DNA of 64,000 nucleotides from Diphasiastrum complanatum (GCA_029204225.1 CM055100.1:30828149-30892148); one strand, 5' to 3'. Positions 48,000 to 61,981 are shown, numbered from the stretch's first letter. Notes: generated by a model not told the origin, from the sequence alone. Translations and numbers: made by a program.

Positions 48000-48525
48000 A
48001 AAGATAACAAAGCCAAACAATATAAATGATCTCAAGAATGTATCGTACTCTCTATGCACGACCTTGCAAAATTTTCCATTATCCATCCTTTGTATGGTAT
48101 CCACATGACTAAGATGGCGTCTCAAGTATTGAATCCCTGGACTACTTGCATGTCCCAATTTGCAAGGTTAAAGATCACCTTCCACATCCCATAAATGCTA
48201 ATGCTTGTTGGAAGTGACTACATTTAACTTGTACAAGTTTCCATTTGCTCTTATGCTTCTAGCGAGCAAATTGTAATGATCTCAAAATTCAGATGATGAT
48301 GGCTATGGTAATTGCTATGTATGTCATAGTATATGTCCTTCACAACATTGTCAGGCATTCTAACGAGCAACGCTCCTATCTCTTTCACTAGCAAGACCTT
48401 ACCATATTGTTGACCTTCACCTCCATCACGTATTGTTGATAGTAAATAAAACCACTCATTTAGTTGCCATGTAAGTGGTGGCTCCACTATCTATGCACCA
48501 AGTGTCCTTTAGTTCGTCCTTGATT
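48000..48525 (-). pseudogene. Copia protease and pre-integrase remnant
   Basis: On the minus strand DTWCIDSGATTYMA is readable near 48500, the aspartic protease site of a copia polyprotein. Downstream, GNLYKLNVVTSNK and LGHASSPGIQYLRRHL follow at about 48240-48100, the pre-integrase region. Frames are heavily broken between these. No gag zinc knuckle or integrase core could be read. Confidence 0.68.
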
Positions 48526-49813
48526 TGAAATATGAAACAAAAACTTGCAATAAATGATGTAGAGGAGGATATTTGTTTGTTGAAATTTTGGTTGATTTTC
48601 ATTCATCTTTTATTATTGGATATGTTTTGGAGGTATTCTCAGAACTTATTTAGTGTTTCTTTAGTTGACCACAACATATTTCTTGTCAAACATATGCAAA
48701 AGTTAGACCATGATTGCTTACAAACATAAATAATACTTGCTCCTCTTTTACCCTTAATATTTTGCTGAATAAGTTGGAATGGAATGCTCATTTTGTTGTA
48801 ATTTTTTGACTTTTTCACATCATTTTCTGTTGTACGTAGTCAACTTGATATATGAAGAGGGTTGCACGTAATGAATTATTTCAAAAGCAAATAAATACTT
48901 GGTTGCCTTTTGTAGAATGGAACTACTCCTCATGGCTATGGTGAAAATTTTGTTCCTATTCCCTATCTTATTGGTTATGCTTAAGGTTTTGTATGTTATG
49001 GTGTGATTGCAACCTTTGATAGTGTTTTGAAAGCTTGCTTAGAAAGACGAAGGTTGTATCAAAGTGGAAGTTCAAGCAAAGAGATCAATTACTAGGCAAA
49101 CATAAACAAAGTTTTTGAACATTGAAGGCAAGAGAAGCCATGTCACAACATAAATCAAAGAGTTGGGCAAAAGAAATAAAGAGGAAGGTTTCTAATTAAA
49201 GCAGGTGAGGTTGCTACATTAAAAAATTGAAGTCATTAGCATCGAAAAGGAGGTCGTTGTCAAAGAAAGACAAAGTTGTTGACAAAAAGGGTGAATCATT
49301 GGAAGTTCAAATTGTCATCAACATGTTGTAGGTCTTGTAGCAGCAAAGAGCTTCACAATAGCTCTACTTTTGCCAATTTCAAAATTTTTAAAGTACATTT
49401 TTGCTAATTGTCCACAAAATAGTGTGAAAACAAACTCAATAAAAATTTGTGGCGTGGAAAAGACAAGTCATTAGAACACTTTTTTTTTTTTTTGGAAAAA
49501 CAAGCTAAGAGGTATGTTTTGACAACGAAAGGTGCATGTTATGTGGGATGCCATATTAATTTAGTTAAAATAAAAGTAGTCATACTGTATCATTGTACAC
49601 TCATGATTCTACGTATGATGAGGTAGTCGACGGGAGACGCGTCCGCAGCAACCCCGGCCATGCATGGGTTGCCACTAAGAAGAATCTTATATGTACATTG
49701 TTTTTGGATTTTGAAATACAGGCTTGCTATGTGGAGTTTGAGCTTGGAGAGTGCTTACTAAGTTTTTTTTTGGCTATGCCTACCTATGATCATGTGTGAC
49801 GAGAATTTTAGCT
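48526..49813. other. Stretch without recognised gene, ending at a possible LTR edge
   Basis: Short frames only. A T run lies near 49481-49493. Confidence 0.45.
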
Positions 49814-49825
49814 TGGTATCAGCGC
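49814..49825 (+). promoter_or_regulatory. Degenerate iMet-type primer-binding site
   Basis: TGGTATCAGCGC differs by one base from the copia primer site TGGTATCAGAGC. No LTR partner was found in the window, so it is a candidate only. Confidence 0.45.
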
Positions 49826-50035
49826 ATGATAGGGTTTGGACATAGAACAGTGATGCCGTTCGAGAGAGTTTCAGAAAGACGATTTTATGAGATTTTGAGG
49901 TTTACGATAATCAGTAGGCGAAAAGCGGAGCACTAGTGCACTGATTTAGGAATGGTCAAAAATGGTAAAAAACCAAGGAAGTTATAGTTGGTTTCCGTTG
50001 CATCTGACTGCTTTGAAAATGACTGAAAATCGTGT

Positions 50036-50036
<1 letters not shown>

Positions 50037-50125
<89 letters not shown>
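50037..50125. repeat. (AG)n microsatellite
   Basis: About 89 bases of pure AG repeat. It is followed directly by the second copy of a dispersed repeat. Confidence 0.97.
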
Positions 50126-50129
<4 letters not shown>

Positions 50130-50130
<1 letters not shown>

Positions 50131-50640
50131 ACATAGTTACTCTTGACAAGTCAAAACCAAACCTTTTGAAATCTTTATTCATAAACTAACAAAATAAGAC
50201 AAAGCCGAAAAGTATATATAGTACTGAAAAGAAGCACCATAAAGCAAAACTCATCTCAAGACATCTAGCTGGTACCTGCGACCATCCCACCGCACAAAAC
50301 CGCACAAGTTAGCACAGAGAGGAAGACAAGTGTCAAAGTTAAATGTCAATTGTTATCCAAGTACAAAACAATTTTTACGACTAATCAACATAGTGTTTAA
50401 CAATCATAGTCCAGTCTTCTCAAGCAATGTTTGATTTAGAGCAATAGGTCAAACCCAAACGTTTTCGTGTCAGGGCTTATGCCATGCTAATCAGTGCATA
50501 GGGTATCGGTCTATATTAGTTTTAGCATAACATAAGTACCTACACTAGATTAACCATAATTACTAAGAGCTTGGCAATAAATTTGACAGGGACACATAGT
50601 TAGGTATTAGGGCAAATTCTTGCCATGCCAACCTTTATGA
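50130..50640. repeat. Dispersed repeat, copy 2 (partner of 21090-21600)
   Basis: Same orientation and word order as copy 1. The primer-site word is decayed here to GGTATTAGGGCAAATTC followed by TTGCCATGCCAACC (about 50602-50632). In both copies a long (GA)n tract lies nearby, right of copy 1 and left of copy 2. Confidence 0.7.
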
Positions 50641-53519
50641 CTTGTTGAAAGATTCCAACCCACCATGCACCAATGTTGTTTTCTCTAAGCATATCCATGC
50701 TTTCCATGGATAGCAAGTCAAAAACCTATAATGTTAGTTCACAAATCTGTATAAACTTATGGGGTAGATAAGTTTTATAAGGTCTTGTTATGGTTTGCAA
50801 GGACACCAATATGGGTATTAGGGCAAATCCATGCCATGGTAATCTGTAAGATTGATGTCTAAACGCTTAAATCCATTCTTTCAAAGAGTATTCAAGCAAA
50901 AAACCCTAAATTTGAGACAACATTATCGGATTTTTGGAAATGGTATAACTAACCATGATATATTACAATGTATTAGAGTCGAAGATGGCTGTCTAATAGT
51001 AGTATACCTCATTCGTGTATAGTATAGGTGAGTTTGTTTTAAGCAATGTGTGATAAAACATGTAGTTTTGCGTTTTGCAAATTTTCAAAGAGTAAGAAAC
51101 ATGAAACTGTATTTCCAATGCTCTCCATCCTCTAACCTTAGCACACATGATTAGAATTTAAAAGCACCAGTTTAGATGAACTTGTGTAACATACATGGAT
51201 ATGCATAGATGGACTTTCTTGTGATGAAGTCATATTACTTCCACAAATTGCGTATTCTTTATAAGCCAACGTAAAATCGGTTTGAGTATCCGAAACAAGT
51301 TTGTGTTATGTAAGTAAATATCAAACCATAATATCATGAGTCATAACTACATAATGGACTAGTGTTTCTTGGAATCCTTTATCATTTCTATAAACGAATG
51401 AACTTTATGAAAAGGGTCCATACATCTGTATTGGATAAATACAACTACTTGAATGTCAAAGCAAAATCGAAAGTCATAATGTATGTTTCCAAATAGAAAA
51501 AGAAGAAAAATAGCCAAAAAATGGTAGCTCAAAGTACCATACACTATTAATGTGAAATAGTTGTGAGAAACACAAGAATTAGCATAGAGTTCTTACGAAA
51601 GCAATGTCGTAGGGTTATGTCATTTATTGTGGACCTAGCTCGCTGAAAATTTCATCTTATTGAGTTATTGTAGTCGGTCGTTGTCTGGACAATCCAATTC
51701 ACAATTTCATGCAAAAACAAGCTAAAAAGCTTTACAAAACTATGTTGCCTGCATACAAAATCGTATTGCACCTATTGAAAGCATGTGAAAAGTATGTCCC
51801 AAATGCCCGAAATGAAGTGTAAAACTAGTGTTGTCACATTTGCTTCAACGAACTAGCAAAATGGATTGAAAATGAGCAGTAGATCGCTGGAGGGACAACG
51901 CTCCTATTGCATGATACCTCCAAAACTGTGCACATTCATTCAATGAGAAGAATTAGTAAATAAGCTTACCAAAAATGCATTTCACGGCTTCGGAAGAGAT
52001 AGGAGATGGGCGTTGAAGGTGTCAAGGCACTTGTGGATAGCGCTCCATCGCAAATAGTGTTGAGAACAAACCTATTGTGAGGTTTATTTCACCTCTTTAT
52101 AGTTTCCTATTAGGTTGAAGAGGAAACTTGTTGAGGAAGTAACAAGGAGAGAGAACCAATTAATCATGTCCATAGGATTATGGTAAATCAAAATCCATCA
52201 TAGAATACATAACTTGCACATAAAGTAAGCCATAGGGTTTCTAATACCTTTGGCTTACTTTATGTGCAGAAGCCATACTGATTAGTGTTAGGGCATGAGA
52301 ACCGTATAAAATTTCAAGCATAATTTAAATATGTATGAAGCTATCATTTTCAATCCCACAATACAAAACATGTATGGTTCGGATATAACATTAGGTGTCA
52401 AGCCAGATCCATGCCATATCGACCCATCTCGGACTCTATGAAACATCATGTAAGTTTGAGTGCTATGATACAAAGCTTGGGCAAATCCATGCCATTCAAG
52501 CCTCTAGGAACCAACACCCATTTACAATTCTGGCATCTTACATGAACACATCGCTTTCTTACATGTAGTCCCACAACCTTTCTATAATTATTACTTTACT
52601 TTTCATTTTAAAACTTAGGAACATCCATTTATCATTCGTCGCATTGCTTTAATAATGCCTTACAACAACCCTAAAAATTAGCTAGTTACTCTTGTATGGA
52701 AGGTGTAACAGCGTATCTCGTAGTAGTATCTCACTCACAATATATTCCAAGTTCAAAAATCTAAAAACGTCTGCATAGAAATGCATTCGGATATAACAAT
52801 GGTATTTAGTGCAAAAATTAGTCTAGCATCATACCTATATGCGTGGTGAGGACATATCCTGAGAACTACCCATACTCCAATCAGTAGGCAACACACTTGT
52901 CTTATTCACTATTGATTCAATTCGAAAAAACCAAGCTAAAACATATACATTCCCTTTGAAACATCCTTTTAGAACGAAGACTAGTTAACCCTAATTTTGT
53001 AGCATGATAACAAGCATAATCCTATAGATTATTCATGGCATGTTTTATGTACTTATGTGTTATGCTAGGTAGAGCATCATTCAAGCATTCTATTCCCTCA
53101 TCAAAGACATAAATGTCGTGTCCAACAAATTGTAGTAAGTACTTATACAAAGAGCATACTTATTTTCTTTGAAAACTCCATATTAAGTAATATTTACAAG
53201 GCTATATATGCAGATCATCAGAAGGTCCTATCCTAGGCTTGAAATTGTTTGCCTCCAAATCTTGTAAAATGGGGTATTTTCTAGGTCAGATTCTCATCAA
53301 ATGATATAATTATGGTTTGAGCCCAAACAGACGTGGATGCATATGTGAGCCTTCTGTATTATGTAATTGACATAATTGGGTTTTTAAACTCAATACTCTA
53401 TTATGTCTCAGTAAGTGAGAATGAGTTAGATGCGCACTTTTGTGTGCATGCACACAAAAGTGTGTTCAAAACAGCTCTATTGATAAGAGTTATAGTTACT
53501 TCAAAACTCACTTAGTTAA
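50641..53519. repeat. Region with repeated decayed primer-site-like words, no gene
   Basis: The phrase GGTATTAGGGCAAATCCATG followed by CCATG..AA recurs near 50814-50855, with weaker versions near 52280, 52392 and 52470. It resembles the sequence after the primer site at 21540. No coding frame is recognised. This looks like several decayed copies or nested LTR ends. Confidence 0.5.
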
Positions 53520-54715
53520 TACATACAAGCCTATTGATTCATAGTCGGTAGCGAAGGATTGGCTCCAGGGTATGATATCACTAGCTTGGACATAGGGTCA
53601 TATTGAAGGTACGGATTTGAGATGGACCTTACATGGTCGCTAAATAATATGTGACTCTGTTTTGATCAAAAGCAACTATGTACCAAGAGGTCACGAGGTT
53701 ATTAGTAATACTAGAGGAGCCTAGGCAGTTCTAATAATACCAATGTCGATGACATGCAAATGATCACTTTGACAAGCAGACATGTTGGTTTCTTGAGCCT
53801 AACTCATCCCCATGCATTTTAATACCTGTGAGCTGGATGAAGGGATTATGAGTTAGCTTGGTGAACCATTGGATGAGAGTACCCTTCAACACCGGCCAAG
53901 AATTACATTCATTAGGTTCAAGTTTTAGATACCACTCGTTGGCAGCACCCTTCAACACCACTGGAATTAAGGTAAGAACTCACAGTAGGTCCTCTCTAGG
54001 CTATGGTCTCAGTTCCACATACCAATTTTTTTTTTTTTACAAGATTTTACCTAGGATAGTTTAGAGCTTGGCGAGTCTAATGGACCCTGTCCCATACATC
54101 AGAATTTTTTTTCATTTTTCTTTTTCAGGCAAAAACATGAGACAAGTTCAAATTTGGCATGTGTGAGTTTGTCTAAGCTCAATAACTAACTGTGCGAGTT
54201 CTGAACCAAAATATAGCCCAACTTCAGGTTCGATGCAAACTTTTGGCCGTAACTCTCACGTCTGTGCTTTGTAGAATTCGCCCAATATATCAAAAGAAAC
54301 CTCAGAGAATGTAGATACTGAAAATGTCAGGGGCGAATTTTGATGTGCGAGGTTAGGCATCTGTGAGTTTAGGGCCAATTTTGTTTTTGGAAAACTCGCG
54401 CACCCCACCAGGATCTCGCCCATGATGAGCTGATCTCAAAAATATAGAGTGCGAGTTTTGGTGACCCCTTTAAGAATTTGTGCGAGTTTGATTTACGTAA
54501 AACCCAAAAAATACAGAAACTCAATTTTTTTGGCATGAAAAAAACTCGCGTAACCCACAGATGGATTTGGCAAGTATTGATGAGGCTACAGTACGGCCGA
54601 CGAGTTTTGTTGAGGCAACCAGATAGCTGTGCGAGTTTGATTTTGACAAAAAATGGCTAGAAATGGATTGACTACTCAAAATAAAAAAGTTTGCCTTGAA
54701 ACAAACTCGCGCAAG
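53520..54715. repeat. 1.2 kb direct repeat, left copy (gypsy leader plus gag)
   Basis: Nearly colinear with 59378-60569, differing mainly by substitutions and poly-A/T length. Both copies contain the same antisense gag piece and the same GCGAGTTT/AAACTCGC leader array and share the same left boundary (ACATACAAGCCTATTG). The sequence beyond the right boundary differs. Confidence 0.92.
53764..53961 (-). pseudogene. Ty3/gypsy gag fragment, left copy
   Basis: Minus-strand LKGAANEWYLKLEPNECNSW, then KLTHNPFIQLTGIKMHGDEL, the central part of a gypsy Retrotrans_gag capsid domain. Only 65 codons are open. The rest of gag and all pol are absent. Its leader lies to the right. Confidence 0.82.
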
Positions 54716-54790
54716 GGCCTAAGAACTCACCCATGATGAGCTGGTTCCAATGGTACTATGGGCGAGTTTTGTCTAATTCCTACTATGGCT
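54140..54790. repeat. Array of GCGAGTTT ... AAACTCGC palindromic pairs (gypsy leader)
   Basis: TGTGCGAGTTTG-type words alternate with AAACTCGCGCA-type words about 60-100 bases apart, each pair able to form a stem. Associated phrases are CCCATGATGAGCTG (about 54419 and 54731). The right copy at 59990-60569 keeps the same order. Confidence 0.8.
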
Positions 54791-54799
54791 TCCCAACTA

Positions 54800-55695
54800 G
54801 TAGGGTTAGGGATCTCTTCGGCTATGTCTACCCAATTAGAGGAGAGAGAGTTCCTGAAGGACATTGAAGTATAGTGGTGGTGGGGTTTGATCCACTCCAT
54901 TCTTATGTTCTCTTGCATAACAAAACCTTTAAGGATCACCCTTCTAGAGAGAGAAAATGACCTAAACTAGCTCCTTAAGGTAGCCCCCCCCCCAACTAAG
55001 GAATGTCTTAGATTAGCTCTCTAAGGCTTCCCCCAACTAAAGAGTATCCCAAATTAACCTAACCCTAATGACCATTAAGGCTTGCCCAACTAGTGGTTTC
55101 CTAATTTATCCCTGGGTAATCCTAACTAATTCCCACAAGGGAAGGGAAGATAAGTGCATAAGAGAAATAATCCCACAATAACAAGCACAATAACATAAAA
55201 CCAAGTGAGGAAAGCTTAGTGGGCTCGAGCACCTGCCACCAAGTATTCTATCCACAAGTGGGAACACAAGCTAAGCAAGAATAGATTAGTTCTATTAAAG
55301 CTTGGGCTTATACAAGTGTTACCTAAGGCCCCCAAATCCACTTCTATATGTACAATGATTGGTAGGCCCATATGCTAATATGCTTATGAGATACTCCCGA
55401 AGATTATTGCTAAGCTATTCTAAGAAGTGACTTCTTGTATCAAAATGAAGTTCACCTAACAAAATAAACTTGGAACTTCTAAACTTAGAATTAACTTTAA
55501 ACTTAGACTTTCTAAGTTTAGATTATTACAAATATTTCTTGGTAATAGTTAAACTTAAATGGAAAAGGGTCTAAGTATAAGGTTCCTAAGCATCATTGCT
55601 TACAAAATTGAGTTTACTTGTGGACTTACGGAACACATGCCACAATAACTCTTCTAATGCCGCAATTAAGTACAAGGGATTCCTTGGGGCTAACA
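54800..55695 (-). mobile_element. Gypsy LTR candidate (3' of one unit, 5' of the next; left edge approximate)
   Basis: On the minus strand a purine tract AAACGAGGGGGATAA (55710-55696) is followed directly by TGTTAGCCCC, a polypurine-tract/LTR junction. The LTR runs leftwards and passes into the leader-gag of the left 1.2 kb repeat. One LTR therefore seems to be both the 3' LTR of an upstream unit and the 5' LTR of a downstream unit. No clear primer site was identified. Confidence 0.6.
54945..55140. repeat. Degenerate 45-55 base tandem repeat within a gypsy LTR
   Basis: On the plus strand the theme TTAGATTAGCTCTCTAAGGC, then CCCCCAACTAA, recurs three to four times with mutations, including a poly-C run near 54985. 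Confidence 0.75.
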
Positions 55696-55715
55696 TTATC
55701 CCCCTCGTTTATAGC

Positions 55716-55735
55716 ATTGGCGGTCCCACGCCAAT
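55716..55735. repeat. Short inverted repeat beside the polypurine tract
   Basis: ATTGGCG and CGCCAAT flank six bases, a perfect 7-base stem just outside the polypurine tract. The second junction (59146-59165) keeps the sequence with one mismatch. Confidence 0.75.
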
Positions 55736-55739
55736 GAGG

Positions 55740-58270
55740 TCGCAATAAGGTGCAACAAGCATTTTGTAGTTGCACGCTTTGCTGGATGTTGTCACGCACA
55801 ATGCCCTGAGGGTAAGCTTCCAAAATTGTTGCACAGCTCGGTGAAACTGGCAGAATCTTGGAGCTGGTTTGTCGAGACGTTTTCATTTGCTTGCTTGGAT
55901 CATCCATTAGATAGTTTGCACGAGCTAGATTATCTTAGGCAATAATAAGGGTGGCAATATTGGCACTGGGAGGGGAGATGAATGGCAACAAAGTGAAAGA
56001 ATTATGATTGGAAAATGAAAGGGAATGGAAGTAAAAGAATTATGATTGGGAATGAAATGCCAGAGAAGGGAAAGGACTGGGTTGACGTGCTATACATGTT
56101 GTTACTTTGATTCATGGAAATACATAGTTGGCAGTGGTCTTCTGAGATCACCTGCTACACCATTACTTCGGTGAGCTGGTTGCCTTGAAGATATTGTCTT
56201 GTTGTTGGAGCGCGGCTTCTGAATTACGTTGTGGATGCATTTGTAGGATCAATGAAGATTTTATTGTAGAACGAACTGCTTCCCATAGCACTTCACATGA
56301 TCAAATCAAAGCACATTTAGCGCATCCATTGGTGATGACGAACACTTGAAGCATGGATGTGAAAATGGAAGAAGGTAAGGCTTCAAGCTTATTTATGTAC
56401 GAGAAGGTGGAGGAGGTGAAACGTGGTAGGGATAGTGAGGTGTATTGTATTGCTTCCTAATTTTCTCATAGGATAATCGTTGCTCAGTGTGCATGTCTCC
56501 AATGAAATAACCTTTGCTTGCATTTGAAATATCGTCTCACAATTGACAATATGGTTGTTTGGCCCTTGATTGCTTGATATGGATATTCCTCTGCATGTTG
56601 GCGTGGATTCCAAGCTTTTATTGCTTCGGTGGTGGTTGTACAATTGGAAAAGCATGAATTTTGTATTGCCTACATAAAACCAATTGCTTATTCTGGTGAT
56701 ATGGGTGGGATGAGAACCTTTCCATCTTGTTGGAAAGATGGATCTTAGTCTTGAAACCTTCCGTCGTCTAGTAAAATATTTGCATGAAGATCTTGACCGT
56801 TTCGGATCCAAGTTAAATGTTGAAGTCGTTTGCGTGAGCTAGAGAAATGTGTACAAATGACAACGTTGTGAACATCATTTCCATTTGGATTTCAATTTTC
56901 TGGGGAGCTCTTCTTACAATTTACCTCTGAGAAGGAACTCGTCCACCCTCCTATCTAATGAATATACTTGTAGAACTTGAAGATAGACAGGACAAGTTTT
57001 GTTGATCAGTGGATTGTGATATCTTTTGCAGTCCAATAGAGAATCCGTCATGGAAGAAGGTCATAGACTGCTTTTGATCTTGGTTGACTGTGTTGCATTT
57101 ATGTGCATGAGCTTCGTAAGGAGGAAGTCCATAATTGCTTGACTGGCGTTGAGAATGCCTCTGAACTGATGTGACCCATGCTTATTGTTTGGTGGCAGAG
57201 TGGTGATTGTTTAGCTGGAAAAGCGTTGATTTGGAATTGCTTTTGTAAGCTCAACTGCTTGCCCACTACTTTCCTTGAGCAATCATTTTAGACCCGCCAT
57301 CTTCAAGGTCTCCTGGTGCTCCTTTGTTTCTGATCCTTGAGATCCATCCTTTTTCTAGCCCAATTGATTCGAATGCTAGCCATCTTATTTTACAACCATA
57401 AGGCATGGGTCCAAGTACTTTGTCATGTCCTGAATGAGCTTGTTTTGTTCCCAGGACTCAATCAACAGGGCGTATTTTGTTGATGTGATTGTCTCTCTAT
57501 AGTATAGCCCAACTCCCATGAGGGCATCTCTTGATTCCAATAGCCATTGAGCTCCAATAGATAAGTTGTGCGCACAAGCTCTGACTGCTGGATTTGGCTG
57601 ATTCCCATGAGTTGACCTACATTTTTTCTTGCAGTATGTCTTTGTCGGCCATTAAGCATAGCTCTCTCCACTTTGGTTGTGGGCTTAGCTCTTGGACTAG
57701 CTGCTTTCTCTTTCTATACTGTGATGGGTCTATCTCCTTCAGTCCTCCTCTCTACAAGGCTTTATACTTTTCTGAAACTCTTTTGATTGCTCCTTGGGAG
57801 AGGGGCCTTCCACTATTATTTGACTTTTGGACAACAATTTGGATTTTTTATGTATGCTTCGAAACTTTTATTCTCCTTGCCCTACTCTCCTTTTCTTGGC
57901 TTCTCCTCTAGCTCAAAGTCGGATAGCAATCCTTCTACTCCCTCTACACCTTGTGGCTTCACTTGTTGTCGACTTCAGGAGTTGACGTCTTCCCTTGAGG
58001 CTTTGGAGTTTCTGCCTTTTCGTCTTTTGGGATTGTGATAGCTTCTGGTGATGTAGTGGCGAGATCTTTTGTAAAGGGCTTGGGGTTGAATATGGTGGGC
58101 CCAACTCCTTCTTCCCTTTCCCTAGAATTGTGGCTGCCGATGGTGTGGAGAGATCATTATTTGTTGAGAAGTCAAATTCCTCCTCTGGTGGATGGTTGCA
58201 CTCTATTTGTTAGCTTTACTAGTACTGATGGAAGGCTGTGTTGGCATTGACGTCTCGAGACTGCTTTTGG
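55740..58270 (-). other. Internal region of the gypsy complex, no recognised protein
   Basis: It lies between two polypurine-tract/LTR junctions on the minus strand. Minus frames are broken and carry Lys/Arg/Ser-rich stretches without a recognisable RT, integrase or RNase H motif. The plus-strand frame at 57594-57911 is hydrophobic but looks like the complement of that material. Not identified. Confidence 0.4.
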
Positions 58271-59122
58271 TCCGATGGAATGGATGGTGAAGTCATCTAC
58301 TTAAGAAGTAACAGTGTCTGCAAAACAACGTTTGCTAATACTTCAATGTAAAGATTTGAACAGAAACATTAAGAGATCCTACTCATAATAATGCTACATA
58401 AAGAAACACATTAAAATCAAATGACATTGCATTTTCAAACAGGCAAACAACAAACAACATAGTGGACGGTATGAGAAGGAATAAAAAGGTGTAGCCATAC
58501 ACAGAGAGGATTTATAATATTTCTATGCGTTTTCTTTACAAAGTAGTGTGAAATGGCCCAAGGCCATGGCAACATGAATGCGAGGACATAAAACAAGAAT
58601 GCAAGTGCCATTCATATAGCATGCGACAAACAACAACATCAATCTCAAGCCACGACAATAGGATAGTTTGTCATCTAGATTCAAAACTACTAGTACATGA
58701 CATCAGAGAATATGTACCTAGAGACACTATGAAGGGCAAAAGCTTGAGAAGTTGGGATTCTAGCACTATCGGAGATATGCCTAACAATGTTGCTATAGAA
58801 AAAAGACTTGATTATAGCTTAGCAACAATCCGGTTGGATTCCTAGGTCAGATAGTCCTTGGTGATGCTATATTGCCATGTCCAGCGTTAGGGATCATTTT
58901 ACTTATTCTGATGTGTCAAAAGATAAGCTTCAAGAGCAACACACGTTATTCTTCATGGTAAATAGGTCAAAGTCATCTACATAATTTGACAGATAGTAAC
59001 ATGGTGACTCGCTACAACAGGTTGTTGTCAAAAGGACTATGGAGATGCGACTGGCTTAGGCTAGAAGCACTGGTTGAGGATCCTCATATGTCATAGGATA
59101 ATTTCCAAACCAGGAGGTCACA
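58271..59122 (-). mobile_element. Second gypsy LTR candidate
   Basis: On the minus strand ATGAAAGGGAGGGATAATAT (59143-59124) precedes TGTGACCTCC, resembling the junction at 55.7 kb. Sequence to the left has no recognised coding. The extent is a guess bounded by the change of character near 58.27 kb. Confidence 0.45.
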
Positions 59123-59377
59123 ATATTATCCCTCCCTTTCATTGGATTGGCGGTCCCACGCTAATGACTACTGTGCATTGTCGTCGTCGGTGTCCTTGTT
59201 GAGTATGGACATGGCCTGGAATAATGGAGCATGTTTGTAAAAAAAAAATGGCTGCTAAAGAGCCATAGCTACATGAGGATGGAACATAAACACGAAGGAA
59301 GCACTCATATAGCGCATCAATAGGGTATGAATCTCCCCTTACGATCGATCAGACCATGAACATATACTACCATCTAC

Positions 59378-60569
59378 ATACAAGCCTATTGATTCATTGG
59401 TCGGTAGCACATGATTGGCTCCAGGGTATAATATCACTAGCTTGGACATAGGGTCATATTGAAGGTACGGATTTGAGATGGACGTTACATGGTTGCTAAA
59501 TAGGATGTGAGTTTATTCTGATCAAAAGCAACTATGTACCAGGAGGTCACGAGGTTATTAGTAATACTAGAGGAGCCTAGGCAGTTCTAATAATACCAAT
59601 GTCGATGACATGCAAATGATCACTTTGACAAGCAGACATGTTGGTTTCTTGAGCCTAACTCATCCCCATGCATTTTAATACGTGTAAGCTGGATGAAGGG
59701 ATTATGAGTTAGCTTGGTGAACCATTGGATGAGAGTACCCTTCAACACCGGCCAAGAATTACATTCATTAGGTTCAAGATTTAGATACCACTCGTTGGCA
59801 GCGCCCTTCAGCACCACTGGAAATAAGGTAAGAACTCACAGTAGGTCCTATCTAGGCTATGGTCTTAGTTTCACATACCAAAATTTTACCTAGGATAGTT
59901 TAGAGCTTGGCGAATCTAATGGACCCTGTCCCATACATCAAAAATTTTGTTCATTTTTGTCTTTTTTTTTTTTTTCTAGCAGAAACACGAGACAAGTTCA
60001 AATTTGGCACGTGTGAGTTTGTCTGAGCCCAATAACTAGTTGTGCGAGTTCTGAACCTAAATATAGCCCAACTTCAGGTTCGATGCAAACTTTTGGCCAT
60101 AACTCTCACGTCTGTGCTCTGTAGAATTCGCCCAATATATAAAAAAAAAAAACCCCAAAGAATGTAGATTCCAAAAATGTCAGGGGCAATTTTTGATGTG
60201 CGAGGTTAGGCCTGTGCGAGTTTAGTGCCAATTCTTTTTTTTTAAAACTCGCACACCCCACCAAGAACTTGCCCATGATGAGCTGATCTCAAAAATATAG
60301 AGCGCGAGTTCTGGTGACCCCTTTAGGTAGATGTGCGAGTTTGTTTAAGGTAAAACAGACCCTAAAAATACAAAAACTCGATTCTTTTGGCATGAAGAAA
60401 AATCGCGTTACTTACAGATGGATTTGGCAAGTACTGATGAGGCTACAATTCGGCCGACGAGTTTTGTTGAGGCACCCAGATAGTTGTGCGAGTTTGATTT
60501 TGACAAAGAATGGCTAGAAATGGGTTGACTGCTCAAAAATAATTTTTTTTGTCTTGAAACAAACTCGCG
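59378..60569. repeat. 1.2 kb direct repeat, right copy (gypsy leader plus gag)
   Basis: Second copy of 53520-54715. The gag core differs at two of 65 codons. The right end changes at CTCGCGCAAG into sequence leading to a CACTA transposase. Confidence 0.92.
59620..59817 (-). pseudogene. Ty3/gypsy gag fragment, right copy
   Basis: Same 65-codon piece as at 53764-53961 (LKGAANEWYLNLEPNECNSW), with the same termini. Matching truncation in both copies argues that they are copies of one already truncated unit rather than two independent insertions. Confidence 0.82.
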
Positions 60570-60703
60570 CAAGCCACTGCATGTTTTCTTGTTCATAAAG
60601 ACTTTGTTACTATAACTTAAACATGACCTCAAATATTGTGCTGAAGTGACACGTACTTGATTTTTGTTTCTCGCAAAATAACTATTTTCAAAATAAAATA
60701 TGG

Positions 60704-61670
<967 letters not shown>

Positions 61671-61779
61671 ACAAATCTAGTAATCTATTATTACCAAACA
61701 CTATCCTAAATAATTCCAGCAATCTATTACAAGAAGAACAATATCCTAAATCATTCTAAATCAATGCAAAATTCAAAAA

Positions 61780-61981
<202 letters not shown>

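Noticed and set aside
57594-58250. Hydrophobic plus-strand frames as membrane proteins
   Set aside because: They look like the complement of Lys/Arg/Ser-rich minus-strand retroelement sequence and lack homology or a plausible start context.
53520-60569. Reading the two 1.2 kb direct repeats as the LTR pair of one element
   Set aside because: Both contain gag coding sequence and lack TG...CA ends with a primer site inside. The polypurine/LTR junctions lie between them.
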